5,211 nucleotides of DNA from Candidatus Sulfotelmatobacter sp. (GTDB lineage Bacteria > Acidobacteriota > Terriglobia > Terriglobales > Acidobacteriaceae), in contig JASHRE010000123.1 of the NCBI GenBank assembly GCA_030037515.1, positions 1 to 5,211 on the forward strand. Reading direction: 5' to 3'. Under the pieces are notes generated by a model. That model was given only the letters and a program-made list of their open reading frames with translations, had not been told where the DNA came from and searched no databases. Positions 1 through 5,175 of the stretch are shown here, piece by piece; positions within the stretch are counted from its first letter, which is position 1; the number at the start of each line of letters is the position of its first letter. The translations under genes were made by a program, and so were the position numbers.

Positions 1-332
1 TCGACGAAAAGCACATGGACGCCGTCACTGCGCTTTCCGCGAGCGGGCCCGCCTACATTTACATCATTCTGGAATCGCTCGCCGAGGCGGGAGTGAAAGT
101 GGGCTTGCCTCGCGACATCGCAACTCTGCTCGCGGCGCAGACCACCCTCGGCGCTGCCAAAGTGGTGCTCGAAACCGGAGATCATCCCGCGCTGCTCAAA
201 GACGCAGTAACCACGCCGGCCGGCTGTACCATTGACGCCATCATGGAACTCGAGGAAGGGAAGTTGCGCGTCACCCTGATCAAAGCCGTCGTCAAAGCGG
301 CACAGCGCGCGAAGGAACTCGCCTTCGGATAG
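1..332 (+). CDS. proC: Pyrroline-5-carboxylate reductase, C-terminal part (5' end outside window)
   Basis: This is the last step of proline synthesis: NAD(P)H-dependent reduction of 1-pyrroline-5-carboxylate to L-proline in the cytoplasm. The reading frame is open from base 3 and gives 109 residues before TAG at 330-332. The family is usually about 270 residues, so the N-terminal Rossmann (NAD(P)H-binding) domain lies upstream of the window. What remains is the all-helical dimerisation domain. It starts with DAVTALSASGPAY, the helix that enters the active site, followed by a GLPR/QT..GAAK segment. The P5CR signature VTTPAGCTIDAIMELE is complete and matches the family pattern (two T, A-G-x-T, A-I, L-E). 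Nothing looks damaged. The next gene starts 280 bp downstream on the same strand and appears to have its own control region, so an operon with it is unlikely. No clear intrinsic terminator follows. Family assignment is firm. Confidence 0.95.
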   Translation, partial: DEKHMDAVTALSASGPAYIYIILESLAEAGVKVGLPRDIATLLAAQTTLGAAKVVLETGDHPALLKDAVTTPAGCTIDAIMELEEGKLRVTLIKAVVKAAQRAKELAFG

Positions 333-492
333 ATCGTTAGAAGCTAAGGGCACTCCAGTTCTAAGCATTGTCGTTCCGCCGAGGGGGGAATCCCTGGTTT
401 GGATATTCGGGTAGGGGATGGGTCCTTCGGCAAGCGCAAAATCTCGGCGCGCAGCACGAACCCTCCCGCCAACCGGCCTGACTTCGACTGCA

Positions 493-517
493 AACGAGCT
501 CGATTCGTGCCCTCGTT
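493..517. repeat. Inverted repeat AACGAG-N13-CTCGTT, possible regulator site
   Basis: AACGAG at 493-498 is the exact reverse complement of CTCGTT at 512-517, so the half-site centres are 19 bp apart, close to two helical turns. The left arm runs into the palindrome CGAGCTCG (495-502). The repeat lies about 70 bp upstream of the start point predicted from the sigma-54-like element at 550-565, a plausible place for an activator dimer. A 6-bp repeat of this kind is expected about once by chance in a gap this size, so the support is weak. Confidence 0.2.
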
Positions 518-549
518 CTCCGCTCTGCGTGGCAATCGCGAACAAGACC

Positions 550-565
550 TGGCGCAATTCGTGCT
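550..565 (+). promoter_or_regulatory. Candidate sigma-54 (-24/-12) promoter for the histidine kinase gene
   Basis: The sequence TGGCGCAATTCGTGCT matches the sigma-54 consensus TGGCACGNNNNTTGCW at 9 of 12 defined positions. The key GG (551-552) and GC (563-564) are exactly 10 bp apart. Transcription would begin near 576, giving a leader of about 37 nt before ATG 613. The same stretch also contains a mediocre sigma-70 -10 (TACAGT, 565-570) with no acceptable -35, so the sigma-54 reading is preferred. It was read by eye and not scored against a genomic background. Confidence 0.35.
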
Positions 566-579
566 ACAGTTTTCTCATC

Positions 580-595
580 GGTAGCTGACGCTACC
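580..595 (+). promoter_or_regulatory. Perfect 6-bp hairpin in the predicted leader of the kinase mRNA
   Basis: GGTAGC (580-585) and GCTACC (590-595) form a perfect stem around the 4-nt loop TGAC. The element ends 17 nt before ATG 613 and would sit almost at the 5' end of a transcript starting near 576. No T run follows, so it is not an intrinsic terminator. It could stabilise the mRNA or be a protein site; either role is inference. Confidence 0.35.
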
Positions 596-612
596 CACTT
601 CGGCCGATTCTC

Positions 613-1959
613 ATGGAACCGCGGCTCATCCTCGTTGATCTGGTCCTTAAGCTGGGAGTGGCCGCGGCCGTTTCCAGCGCGCTGGTTCGCTCACTCGAAT
701 TTAAATCGGTTCTCTTTCGTGAAGAACGAACCGTTCGCCAGAAGATCTATCTGGCGATGTGGTTCAGCTTCCCGATCATGGTGGGGGTGTGGATTCGTTT
801 CCTGCAGAAGCCGTTCCTGTCCGGCGATTTGAGCTTTGAAACGACCCTTCTGCTGGGTGTCATCGGTGGCCGCTGGGCGGGTTCTCTTGGAGGGGTGTTC
901 ATGGGTTTGCCTGCGCTCTGGCACGGCGAATGGATGGCGCTTCCATTTCTCACCCTGTGTGGGCTGATCGCCGGCCAGTTGCGCACGATGGCTGCCGATA
1001 AGGATGATATCTGGTCGTTCTCGCCCTTTATTGATCTCAGCATCTACCGGCTCATTCGAAGAAATCTGCCTAAGCCGCACCTGGCTGATTGGCAGATCAT
1101 GTTCTTTACCACCGTGCTGGCGCTGCGCTTCATGCAGATCCAGCTGGCTCATGTTTTTCCACGGTCGATCTTCGTTTTGGAAAGCCCGGGGAACATTTGG
1201 GTCGAGGTCGCAATCTACGCGACTTCGGTGATTGCGATCGGCATCGAGCTGAAGATCTTCAATAGCGTCCGCACGCAGATCAAGCTGGAAGAGCAGGAAC
1301 GCCTTCTGCTGCACGCTCGCATGGAGGCGCTGCAGAACCAGGTCAACCCCCACTTCCTCTTCAACACGCTGAATTCTATTTCCTCGCTCGTGCGTTTCGA
1401 TCCCGACCAGGCCCGCGAAGTCATCTCCAAGCTCGCGACCATATTGCGACGGCTGCTCAATAGCAACGAAGCTTTCGCACCCCTGCGCGAGGAATTTGAA
1501 TTCATCGACAACTATCTCGATATCGAAGTCGTACGTTTTGGCCGGGACAAGCTTCGCGTCGTGAAGGAATTCGACCCCGCGTCGCTCGATGTTGTGGTGC
1601 CGAGCATGCTTTTGCAGCCACTGGTCGAGAACTGCATCAAGCATGGTTTGGGACCCAAGGTCGAAGGCGGCAGCATCTATCTCCGCAGTCGAGTGTCGGA
1701 CTCGAAACTGATCATCGAAGTCGAAGATGACGGCGTTGGAATGGGCAGGCCGCAGCCGGGAAACGGCTGGTCCGGCATGGGAATTGGCATGGCGAACATC
1801 TCCGAACGTTTGAAAGTTCTCTACAGCGGTGCGGCGCGCATGACGATCGATAGCCCGGAAGGCCGAGGAACTTTAATCCGGCTTCGCTTGCCGCTGGTCG
1901 AATCCGCCAGTTCTGTTCCGGAAGGTTTCTACGCCGAGCGCTCCAGCACGCGCCGGTAG
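613..1959 (+). CDS. LytS/5TM-type membrane sensor histidine kinase, no GAF domain
   Basis: This is an inner-membrane sensor kinase of the LytS/YehU (His_kinase, HATPase_c) family, 448 residues. About six hydrophobic segments occupy residues 5-25, 44-63, 75-100, 105-122, 159-180 and 195-213. The G-rich stretch GVIGGRWAGSLGGVFMGLP (82-100) is typical of the 5TM-5TMR_LYT sensor domain. A charged helix (about 214-241) joins it directly to the kinase core. The phosphoacceptor is His247 in QVNPHFLFNTLNS. The ATPase domain shows the N box ENCIKHG (339-345), G1 box DDGVGMG (372-378) and G2 box GMGIGMANI (388-396), so it should be active. LytS and BtsS carry a GAF domain between membrane part and kinase; here there is no room for one. 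The start is fixed: an in-frame TGA at 586-588 precedes ATG 613 with no other start codon between, although no Shine-Dalgarno is visible. No response regulator is adjacent. The last 31 bp overlap bshA. The signal is unknown. Confidence 0.92.
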   Translation: MEPRLILVDLVLKLGVAAAVSSALVRSLEFKSVLFREERTVRQKIYLAMWFSFPIMVGVWIRFLQKPFLSGDLSFETTLLLGVIGGRWAGSLGGVFMGLPALWHGEWMALPFLTLCGLIAGQLRTMAADKDDIWSFSPFIDLSIYRLIRRNLPKPHLADWQIMFFTTVLALRFMQIQLAHVFPRSIFVLESPGNIWVEVAIYATSVIAIGIELKIFNSVRTQIKLEEQERLLLHARMEALQNQVNPHFLFNTLNSISSLVRFDPDQAREVISKLATILRRLLNSNEAFAPLREEFEFIDNYLDIEVVRFGRDKLRVVKEFDPASLDVVVPSMLLQPLVENCIKHGLGPKVEGGSIYLRSRVSDSKLIIEVEDDGVGMGRPQPGNGWSGMGIGMANISERLKVLYSGAARMTIDSPEGRGTLIRLRLPLVESASSVPEGFYAERSSTRR

Positions 1960-3074
1960 AAATCCTCATATTGCTTAACAATTTTCGTCGAGCAGAATCG
2001 AGCCATCGCCGCTTCCCGCGCCCACTTTCCCATGTCGCGCAATTTTTTTTCGTCACCCAGCAATTCGAGCGCGTAACGCGCCATCGTGTCGACGTCGCCA
2101 ACATCGGCCAGATAGCCGGTATTTCCATGGTCGATGACTTCTGGAACTCCGCCGGCGCGCGTCGCAATCGGAACGACCTCGCACGCCATCGCCTCCAAAG
2201 CCGCAAGTCCGAATGATTCCAGTTCGCTGGGCATGAGCATCACCTCGGCCACCGCCAGCTTGTCGTATATCTGGTCTTGCTTGCCCAGAAACAGTACGTC
2301 ATCGTGAATGCCTTTCTGCACGGCGAGCCATTCCGCGACCGACCGGTCCGGGCCGTCCCCGATCAGCAGCAACCGCGAGGGAACCTGTTTGTGCACGCGG
2401 TCGAAAATCTCAATCACATCGGTGAGCCGCTTTACTGGACGAAAATTCGACAGATGCACCAGCACATGCTGTCCATTGGGAGCGTACTCGGCGCGCAATT
2501 TCTCCACATTTTCCGGATCGCGTTTGTAAACGTCGCAATTCACAGAGTTGTAGATCACCTCAATCCGGTTCTTCACATCGAAAACGCGCAAGGTACGGTC
2601 GCGCAGATAGTTCGAAATGGCTGTCACTCCGTCGCTCTGTTCGATCGAGTACCGTGTAATCGGTAGATAGGATCGATCGAGCCCGACGAGGGTAATGTCC
2701 GTGCCGTGCAGTGTGGTAACGAAGGGCAGCCGCTGACCGCGCGGTCCGGAGGCGAGCATCTGCCGCGCCAGTAGCGCGCTCACCGAATGCGGGATCGCAT
2801 AGTGCACGTGCAACAGGTCGAGATCGTAAAGTTGCGCCACCTCGGCCATCCGAGTCGCAAGAGCCAGATCGTAAGGCGGATAGTCGAACAGCGGATAGCG
2901 TGACACTTCCACTTCGTGATAATGAATGTTCGGCTCTTCGCCACGCAGCCGAATCGGCTGCGCGTAAGAAATGAAATGAATTTCGTGTCCACGCTGAGCC
3001 AATTCCTGCCCCAGCTCCGTGGCTACCACGCCACTGCCTCCGTAAGTCGGGTAACAGGTGATTCCAATTTTCAT
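1929..3074 (-). CDS. bshA: N-acetyl-alpha-D-glucosaminyl L-malate synthase (bacillithiol synthesis)
   Basis: BshA is a cytoplasmic GT-B glycosyltransferase (family GT4) that transfers GlcNAc from UDP-GlcNAc to L-malate, the first step of bacillithiol synthesis. The 381 residues match the family's usual length. The N-terminus MKIGITCYPTYGGSGVVATE with the GGSG loop (12-15) is characteristic of BshA, as are HVHYAIPHS (89-97) and TTLHGTDITLVG (120-131). The donor half carries HLSNFRPVKR (207-216) with the phosphate-binding Arg/Lys, GDGPD (239-243) and the retaining-GT EX7E motif, Glu286 to Glu294. The ATG at 3072-3074 gives the canonical N-terminus; upstream ribosome-site similarity is weak. The usual next enzymes, BshB (LmbE-type deacetylase) and BshC (cysteine ligase), are not in the window. 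Codons 342-344 contain an unbroken run of eight A (2043-2050). The 3' end overlaps the convergent kinase gene by 31 bp. Confidence 0.93.
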   Translation of the reverse strand: MKIGITCYPTYGGSGVVATELGQELAQRGHEIHFISYAQPIRLRGEEPNIHYHEVEVSRYPLFDYPPYDLALATRMAEVAQLYDLDLLHVHYAIPHSVSALLARQMLASGPRGQRLPFVTTLHGTDITLVGLDRSYLPITRYSIEQSDGVTAISNYLRDRTLRVFDVKNRIEVIYNSVNCDVYKRDPENVEKLRAEYAPNGQHVLVHLSNFRPVKRLTDVIEIFDRVHKQVPSRLLLIGDGPDRSVAEWLAVQKGIHDDVLFLGKQDQIYDKLAVAEVMLMPSELESFGLAALEAMACEVVPIATRAGGVPEVIDHGNTGYLADVGDVDTMARYALELLGDEKKLRDMGKWAREAAMARFCSTKIVKQYEDFYRRVLERSA

Positions 3075-3092
3075 GCGTCGTCGCTTCGAGCA

Positions 3093-3131
3093 CTGCCGGA
3101 ATTCGATGGCAGGAACTGGCAGCGGTTGCAG
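3093..3131. repeat. Cluster of TGGCAG repeats just upstream of bshA
   Basis: On the plus strand TGGCAG occurs at 3107-3112 and 3117-3122, with a variant TTGCAG at 3126-3131, so the spacing is 10 and 9 bp, about one helical turn. An inverted partner CTGCC at 3093-3097 can pair with GGCAG at 3108-3112 (5-bp stem, 10-nt loop) or, alternatively, with GGCAG at 3118-3122. The cluster covers the predicted bshA leader and start region, where an operator or a leader hairpin could act. The repeats are short and may be chance. Confidence 0.25.
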
Positions 3132-3137
3132 ATTTTA
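3132..3137 (-). promoter_or_regulatory. Candidate -10 element for bshA
   Basis: Read on the minus strand the hexamer is TAAAAT, five of six matches to TATAAT. It would start transcription near 3125, giving a leader of about 50 nt before the bshA ATG. No good -35 lies 16-18 bp upstream (that region is GC-rich), so the call rests on the -10 alone. If real, bshA is transcribed separately from the PilZ gene upstream. Confidence 0.3.
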
Positions 3138-3230
3138 CATGAACACGCGGTTCGGCCCCGGATTTGCCAAATGAGCGAACACTAGGGCAGGACAACAAGG
3201 CTCAGTCGCAATCGTCCGAGTGTCCCGAGT

Positions 3231-3908
3231 CTATCCGGTTTTCGGACCGAGCGTAGTGGCGGGATTCAGCTTTTCCAGATGCGCCTGAAATCGCTTCTTT
3301 GCTTCTTCTGGCAGGCCGGTAAACTCGATGCCCATGCCGACTCCCGGATCGCGTGTGCGCACGACGGCGCTGGGAGACATGCGTTCCTCGCCTATCCAGA
3401 AGTCGACGCGCAGCGCCGTGCCCAGCGCAAGCGGCATCACAGTTTCCACATAGCAGCCGTTTCCGCTGATATCAGTAGCATTCACCCGCAGAGGGGTATT
3501 GACTCGTTCGTCGCGCAATTCGAGCGGAAATGAAATTCTGTGGCGGGGAAATTTTCTGCGGTTGTCCTGAGATATAACTGTCCGCTCCTCCCCCATCATC
3601 TGTTTGGGAAGCGCGCTCGCCCAAGGGCAATCTTGATCGGCAATCAGCTGAACACCGATCTGCGTTTTTTTCAACGCTCCGGCATCGACGACCCAAATGA
3701 CTTTGCACCGGGCCTTTTTGCTCTCGTATTGCACGCCAATCACGTCGCCCACTTTCAGATCGGGCTCAATACCGTAAATGCACGCGCCCGTGACGCTAAC
3801 GTTCTGGGCGGTGGCGTTCTGGAAAAAAGGCTGGTCGTTCGCACCCATACCCCACACGCGGACCTTTAGGTCTATGGTGGCGCGCGGCGCTGACCCTTGG
3901 GCCGACAT
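3231..3908 (-). CDS. Tandem PilZ-domain protein, probable cyclic-di-GMP effector
   Basis: A soluble 225-residue protein with no signal peptide or membrane segment, made of two PilZ-like beta-barrels. The second (about 116-213) has both c-di-GMP-binding motifs: RRKFPRHR (117-124), containing RxxxR as Arg118/Arg122, and DISGNG (146-151), fitting D/NxSxxG. It ends in a charged helix, as PilZ domains do. The first (about 8-92) keeps NVSVTG (36-41), the NxSxxG motif, but its N-terminal side lacks an RxxxR, so it probably binds the nucleotide poorly or serves as a structural or partner domain. Such proteins usually respond to c-di-GMP in motility, adhesion or polysaccharide control; the target here is unknown. 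ATG 3906-3908 is supported by a strong Shine-Dalgarno (GGGAGG on the minus strand). The gene is 156 bp upstream of bshA and 170 bp downstream of the deacetylase, same strand. It has a seven-A run at 3665-3671. Confidence 0.88.
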   Translation of the reverse strand: MSAQGSAPRATIDLKVRVWGMGANDQPFFQNATAQNVSVTGACIYGIEPDLKVGDVIGVQYESKKARCKVIWVVDAGALKKTQIGVQLIADQDCPWASALPKQMMGEERTVISQDNRRKFPRHRISFPLELRDERVNTPLRVNATDISGNGCYVETVMPLALGTALRVDFWIGEERMSPSAVVRTRDPGVGMGIEFTGLPEEAKKRFQAHLEKLNPATTLGPKTG

Positions 3909-3918
3909 GATCGACGAA

Positions 3919-3924
3919 CCTCCC
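3919..3924 (-). promoter_or_regulatory. Strong ribosome-binding site of the PilZ gene
   Basis: On the minus strand the sequence is GGGAGG, 10 nt before the ATG at 3906-3908. It is the only strong Shine-Dalgarno sequence in the window and supports the chosen start. The other minus-strand genes have weak or no such site. Confidence 0.7.
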
Positions 3925-3946
3925 GAAACACGGGTATTCCGAGATC

Positions 3947-3978
3947 ATCATACTACTGCGAGTTATCGGGAAATATTA
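3947..3978 (-). promoter_or_regulatory. Candidate -10 elements for the PilZ gene
   Basis: The minus strand has two good -10 hexamers upstream of the PilZ gene: TAATAT (3973-3978) and TATGAT (3947-3952), each five of six matches to TATAAT. Neither has a recognisable -35 at normal spacing. Start points would fall near 3966 or 3940, giving leaders of roughly 58 or 32 nt. The region is AT-rich relative to its surroundings, which fits a promoter but also raises the chance of false matches. Confidence 0.28.
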
Positions 3979-4078
3979 CCAGAGTACCTGAAGCTACTAG
4001 GGACGTTTGGGCCTGAGCCAGACTCGTGTATTTCGTTATCGGACATTCGCCGATTTCACAGGACCGAGCCCGTTCGCC

Positions 4079-4954
4079 TCACGGCCGCAAGTCACGGTAG
4101 GAAATAAGTTCCACGCCTTCCTCAGCCAATACAGCGTGGGCTGCGGGCAAGGTCAGTACTCGTAATTCGGTCTCGCGCGACTCGCGTAACCGTGTAGAGG
4201 CGGATTGTAGATCGGCATCGTTATATCCCGGGTGGCAGACGAATTCCCAGGTGCCTTCGGGAACGCTGCGCGCAATGGCGCGAAAGAGATTCTCGTCGAG
4301 CGATCCGGTGACCTCGATGCCCAACGTCCCGTCCGGAGTGTGAAATCCCTCCCGATCAACTGCGGCGCGAAATTTCGCCGCGAATCGGTTCAGGATACGC
4401 AATTCGGCGTATCGCGTTAAAAGATTTGGGCGAGCGAACAATTGATTTGACCGTAGCGGCAACCGCGGGCCAAAGGGATTCCGCACCGCGCGGACATTGC
4501 ACGCCAGCGCCGCCCGCAACAGCGGCCGCAGAACTTTCGGAAACAAATGAGTATGCTTATGGGCATCGAAATGGGATACTGGAATTCCGGCGTTCTGCAA
4601 CTTGCGAATCTGCGCGATCGCTTCCGCTTCGATTTCTTGGGGATTCATACGACCACTTAAGGCTCGTACGGCGAACGCGCTTAGCCCGTCGCGAAAGCGC
4701 CCACACCCATTCGGCTGCGTGAGAGAGGAAATTTTCTCACTCTTCAGAACCGGCTGTCCATCAATGAGCAGAACGTGGCATCCGATGCTCAACCGTGGTG
4801 CGGTTTTTGCCGATTCCACGGCTCCCGTGAACGCCGCGCCAGTCGCCATCAACGTCGCCGACGTGAGAACTCCGCGCGTGTGGGCCTCGACGATCGCCCG
4901 GTTCACGCCCGCGGTAAATCCGAAGTCGTCCGCATTGATGATGAGCCGCCGCAC
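4079..4954 (-). CDS. ChbG/HpnK (YdjC) family carbohydrate deacetylase
   Basis: A predicted metal-dependent deacetylase of the YdjC/ChbG/HpnK family, 291 residues, cytoplasmic (no signal peptide). Members remove N-acetyl groups from sugars: ChbG acts on chitobiose, HpnK on N-acetylglucosaminyl hopanoids. The N-terminal INADDFG (6-12) gives the catalytic and metal-binding Asp9/Asp10. His60 in GCHVLLIDG and the cluster SHFDAHKHTH (127-136) supply His ligands, and CHPGY (240-244) is the conserved late motif. The IDGQPVL and GRFRDG stretches resemble HpnK more than ChbG, but no hopanoid gene is in the window, so no symbol is given. The start is GTG (4952-4954). An in-frame TAG lies four codons upstream and no other start codon falls between it and the ADDFG motif, so this start is essentially forced. 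There is no Shine-Dalgarno. Substrate is not determinable from sequence; with bshA nearby, a GlcNAc conjugate is a reasonable guess. Confidence 0.88.
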   Translation of the reverse strand: MRRLIINADDFGFTAGVNRAIVEAHTRGVLTSATLMATGAAFTGAVESAKTAPRLSIGCHVLLIDGQPVLKSEKISSLTQPNGCGRFRDGLSAFAVRALSGRMNPQEIEAEAIAQIRKLQNAGIPVSHFDAHKHTHLFPKVLRPLLRAALACNVRAVRNPFGPRLPLRSNQLFARPNLLTRYAELRILNRFAAKFRAAVDREGFHTPDGTLGIEVTGSLDENLFRAIARSVPEGTWEFVCHPGYNDADLQSASTRLRESRETELRVLTLPAAHAVLAEEGVELISYRDLRP

Positions 4955-4962
4955 GCTTGCAG

Positions 4963-4968
4963 TCTATA
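4963..4968 (-). promoter_or_regulatory. Candidate -10 element giving a nearly leaderless deacetylase mRNA
   Basis: On the minus strand TATAGA (five of six matches) lies 8 nt before the GTG start codon. A start point 6-7 nt downstream would leave a leader of only 2-3 nt. This agrees with the absence of any Shine-Dalgarno ahead of this GTG. The -35 region is GC-rich and does not match the consensus, so the call is tentative. Confidence 0.35.
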
Positions 4969-4981
4969 CCGCATTCGACTT

Positions 4982-5010
4982 TTCGCGCGGTCGCCGCGCT
5001 CGCGTATACT
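4982..5010 (+). promoter_or_regulatory. Candidate rightward promoter, possibly for the tRNA
   Basis: TATACT (5005-5010) matches five of six bases of the -10 consensus. TTCGCG (4982-4987) lies 17 bp upstream and matches only three of six of the -35 consensus. The first gene it could serve is the tRNA starting at 5176, about 160 nt past the predicted start point, a long leader for a tRNA. No better promoter is visible closer to the tRNA. Confidence 0.3.
4985..4999. repeat. Perfect GC-only inverted repeat between divergent -10 candidates
   Basis: GCGCGG (4985-4990), the spacer TCG, and CCGCGC (4994-4999) form a perfect 6-bp dyad. It lies between the leftward -10 at 4963-4968 and the rightward -10 at 5005-5010, covering the -35 zones of both. 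It has no T run on either side in the correct orientation, so it is not an intrinsic terminator. It could be a shared operator; this is inference from position, and short GC palindromes are common in such DNA. Confidence 0.3.
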
Positions 5011-5175
5011 CAATGAAGCGCGTCCGTCTCCGCGAATCGACGCGATGGGAAAGAGCACTGGGCTTTGAAATACACCGATTAGAGTAGTGCCCGAGTTTAC
5101 TTGTGCCATCGTCGCCAGGAACAAGAAAGGCGCTTGAGTGCCTGAAGTTTCAAAGAGAGGTCGTGCGTCTGTCAG

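Noticed and set aside
337..347. Small dyad TTAG-AAG-CTAA just after proC as a terminator
   Set aside because: It is a 4-bp AT-rich stem with no following T run, too weak for an intrinsic terminator.
399..584. Small ORF (61 codons, TTG start) in the proC-kinase gap
   Set aside because: It has no convincing ribosome site, an Arg/Ser/Pro-rich low-information product, and it runs through the putative promoter and into the leader hairpin. An antisense 63-codon frame at 344-535 is equally unconvincing.
691..1644. A 317-codon open frame antisense to the kinase gene
   Set aside because: Its codons are exact reverse complements of the kinase codons. Stops there would need TTA, CTA or TCA in the sense frame, which are rare in GC-rich genes. 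The translation has no family resemblance, while the sense protein has all kinase motifs.
1712..2206. A 164-codon minus-strand frame across the kinase-bshA junction
   Set aside because: It is an Arg- and Cys-rich product overlapping both real genes in other frames. It is only relevant as the frame entered if bshA slipped at the A run.
2277..2666. A 129-codon plus-strand frame inside bshA
   Set aside because: It lies antisense to well-conserved glycosyltransferase motifs, with no recognisable domain and no ribosome site.
3154..3169. A second GG-N10-GC element, minus strand, upstream of bshA
   Set aside because: It matches only about 7 of 12 consensus positions. The bare GG-N10-GC pattern is common by chance, and a TAAAAT -10 nearby explains expression as well.
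2560..3198. A 212-codon minus-strand frame overlapping the 5' half of bshA
   Set aside because: Its Ser/Arg/Ala-rich translation is a frame-shifted copy of the BshA coding sequence. The BshA frame carries the conserved motifs.
3665..3671. Seven-A run in the PilZ gene as a programmed frameshift site
   Set aside because: In the reading frame it is G_AAA_AAA_A, not the canonical slippery phase, and it encodes two ordinary lysines.
3962..4042. Direct repeat GTTATCGG at 3962-3969 and 4035-4042 upstream of the PilZ gene
   Set aside because: Eight bases repeated once in 170 bp is not far from chance, the flanks do not extend the match, and the spacing is not informative.
4602..5087. A 161-codon plus-strand frame antisense to the deacetylase, with a 24-codon tail ORF from ATG 5013
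   Set aside because: Most of it mirrors the deacetylase coding sequence. The short tail after 5013 has no ribosome site and no recognisable product.
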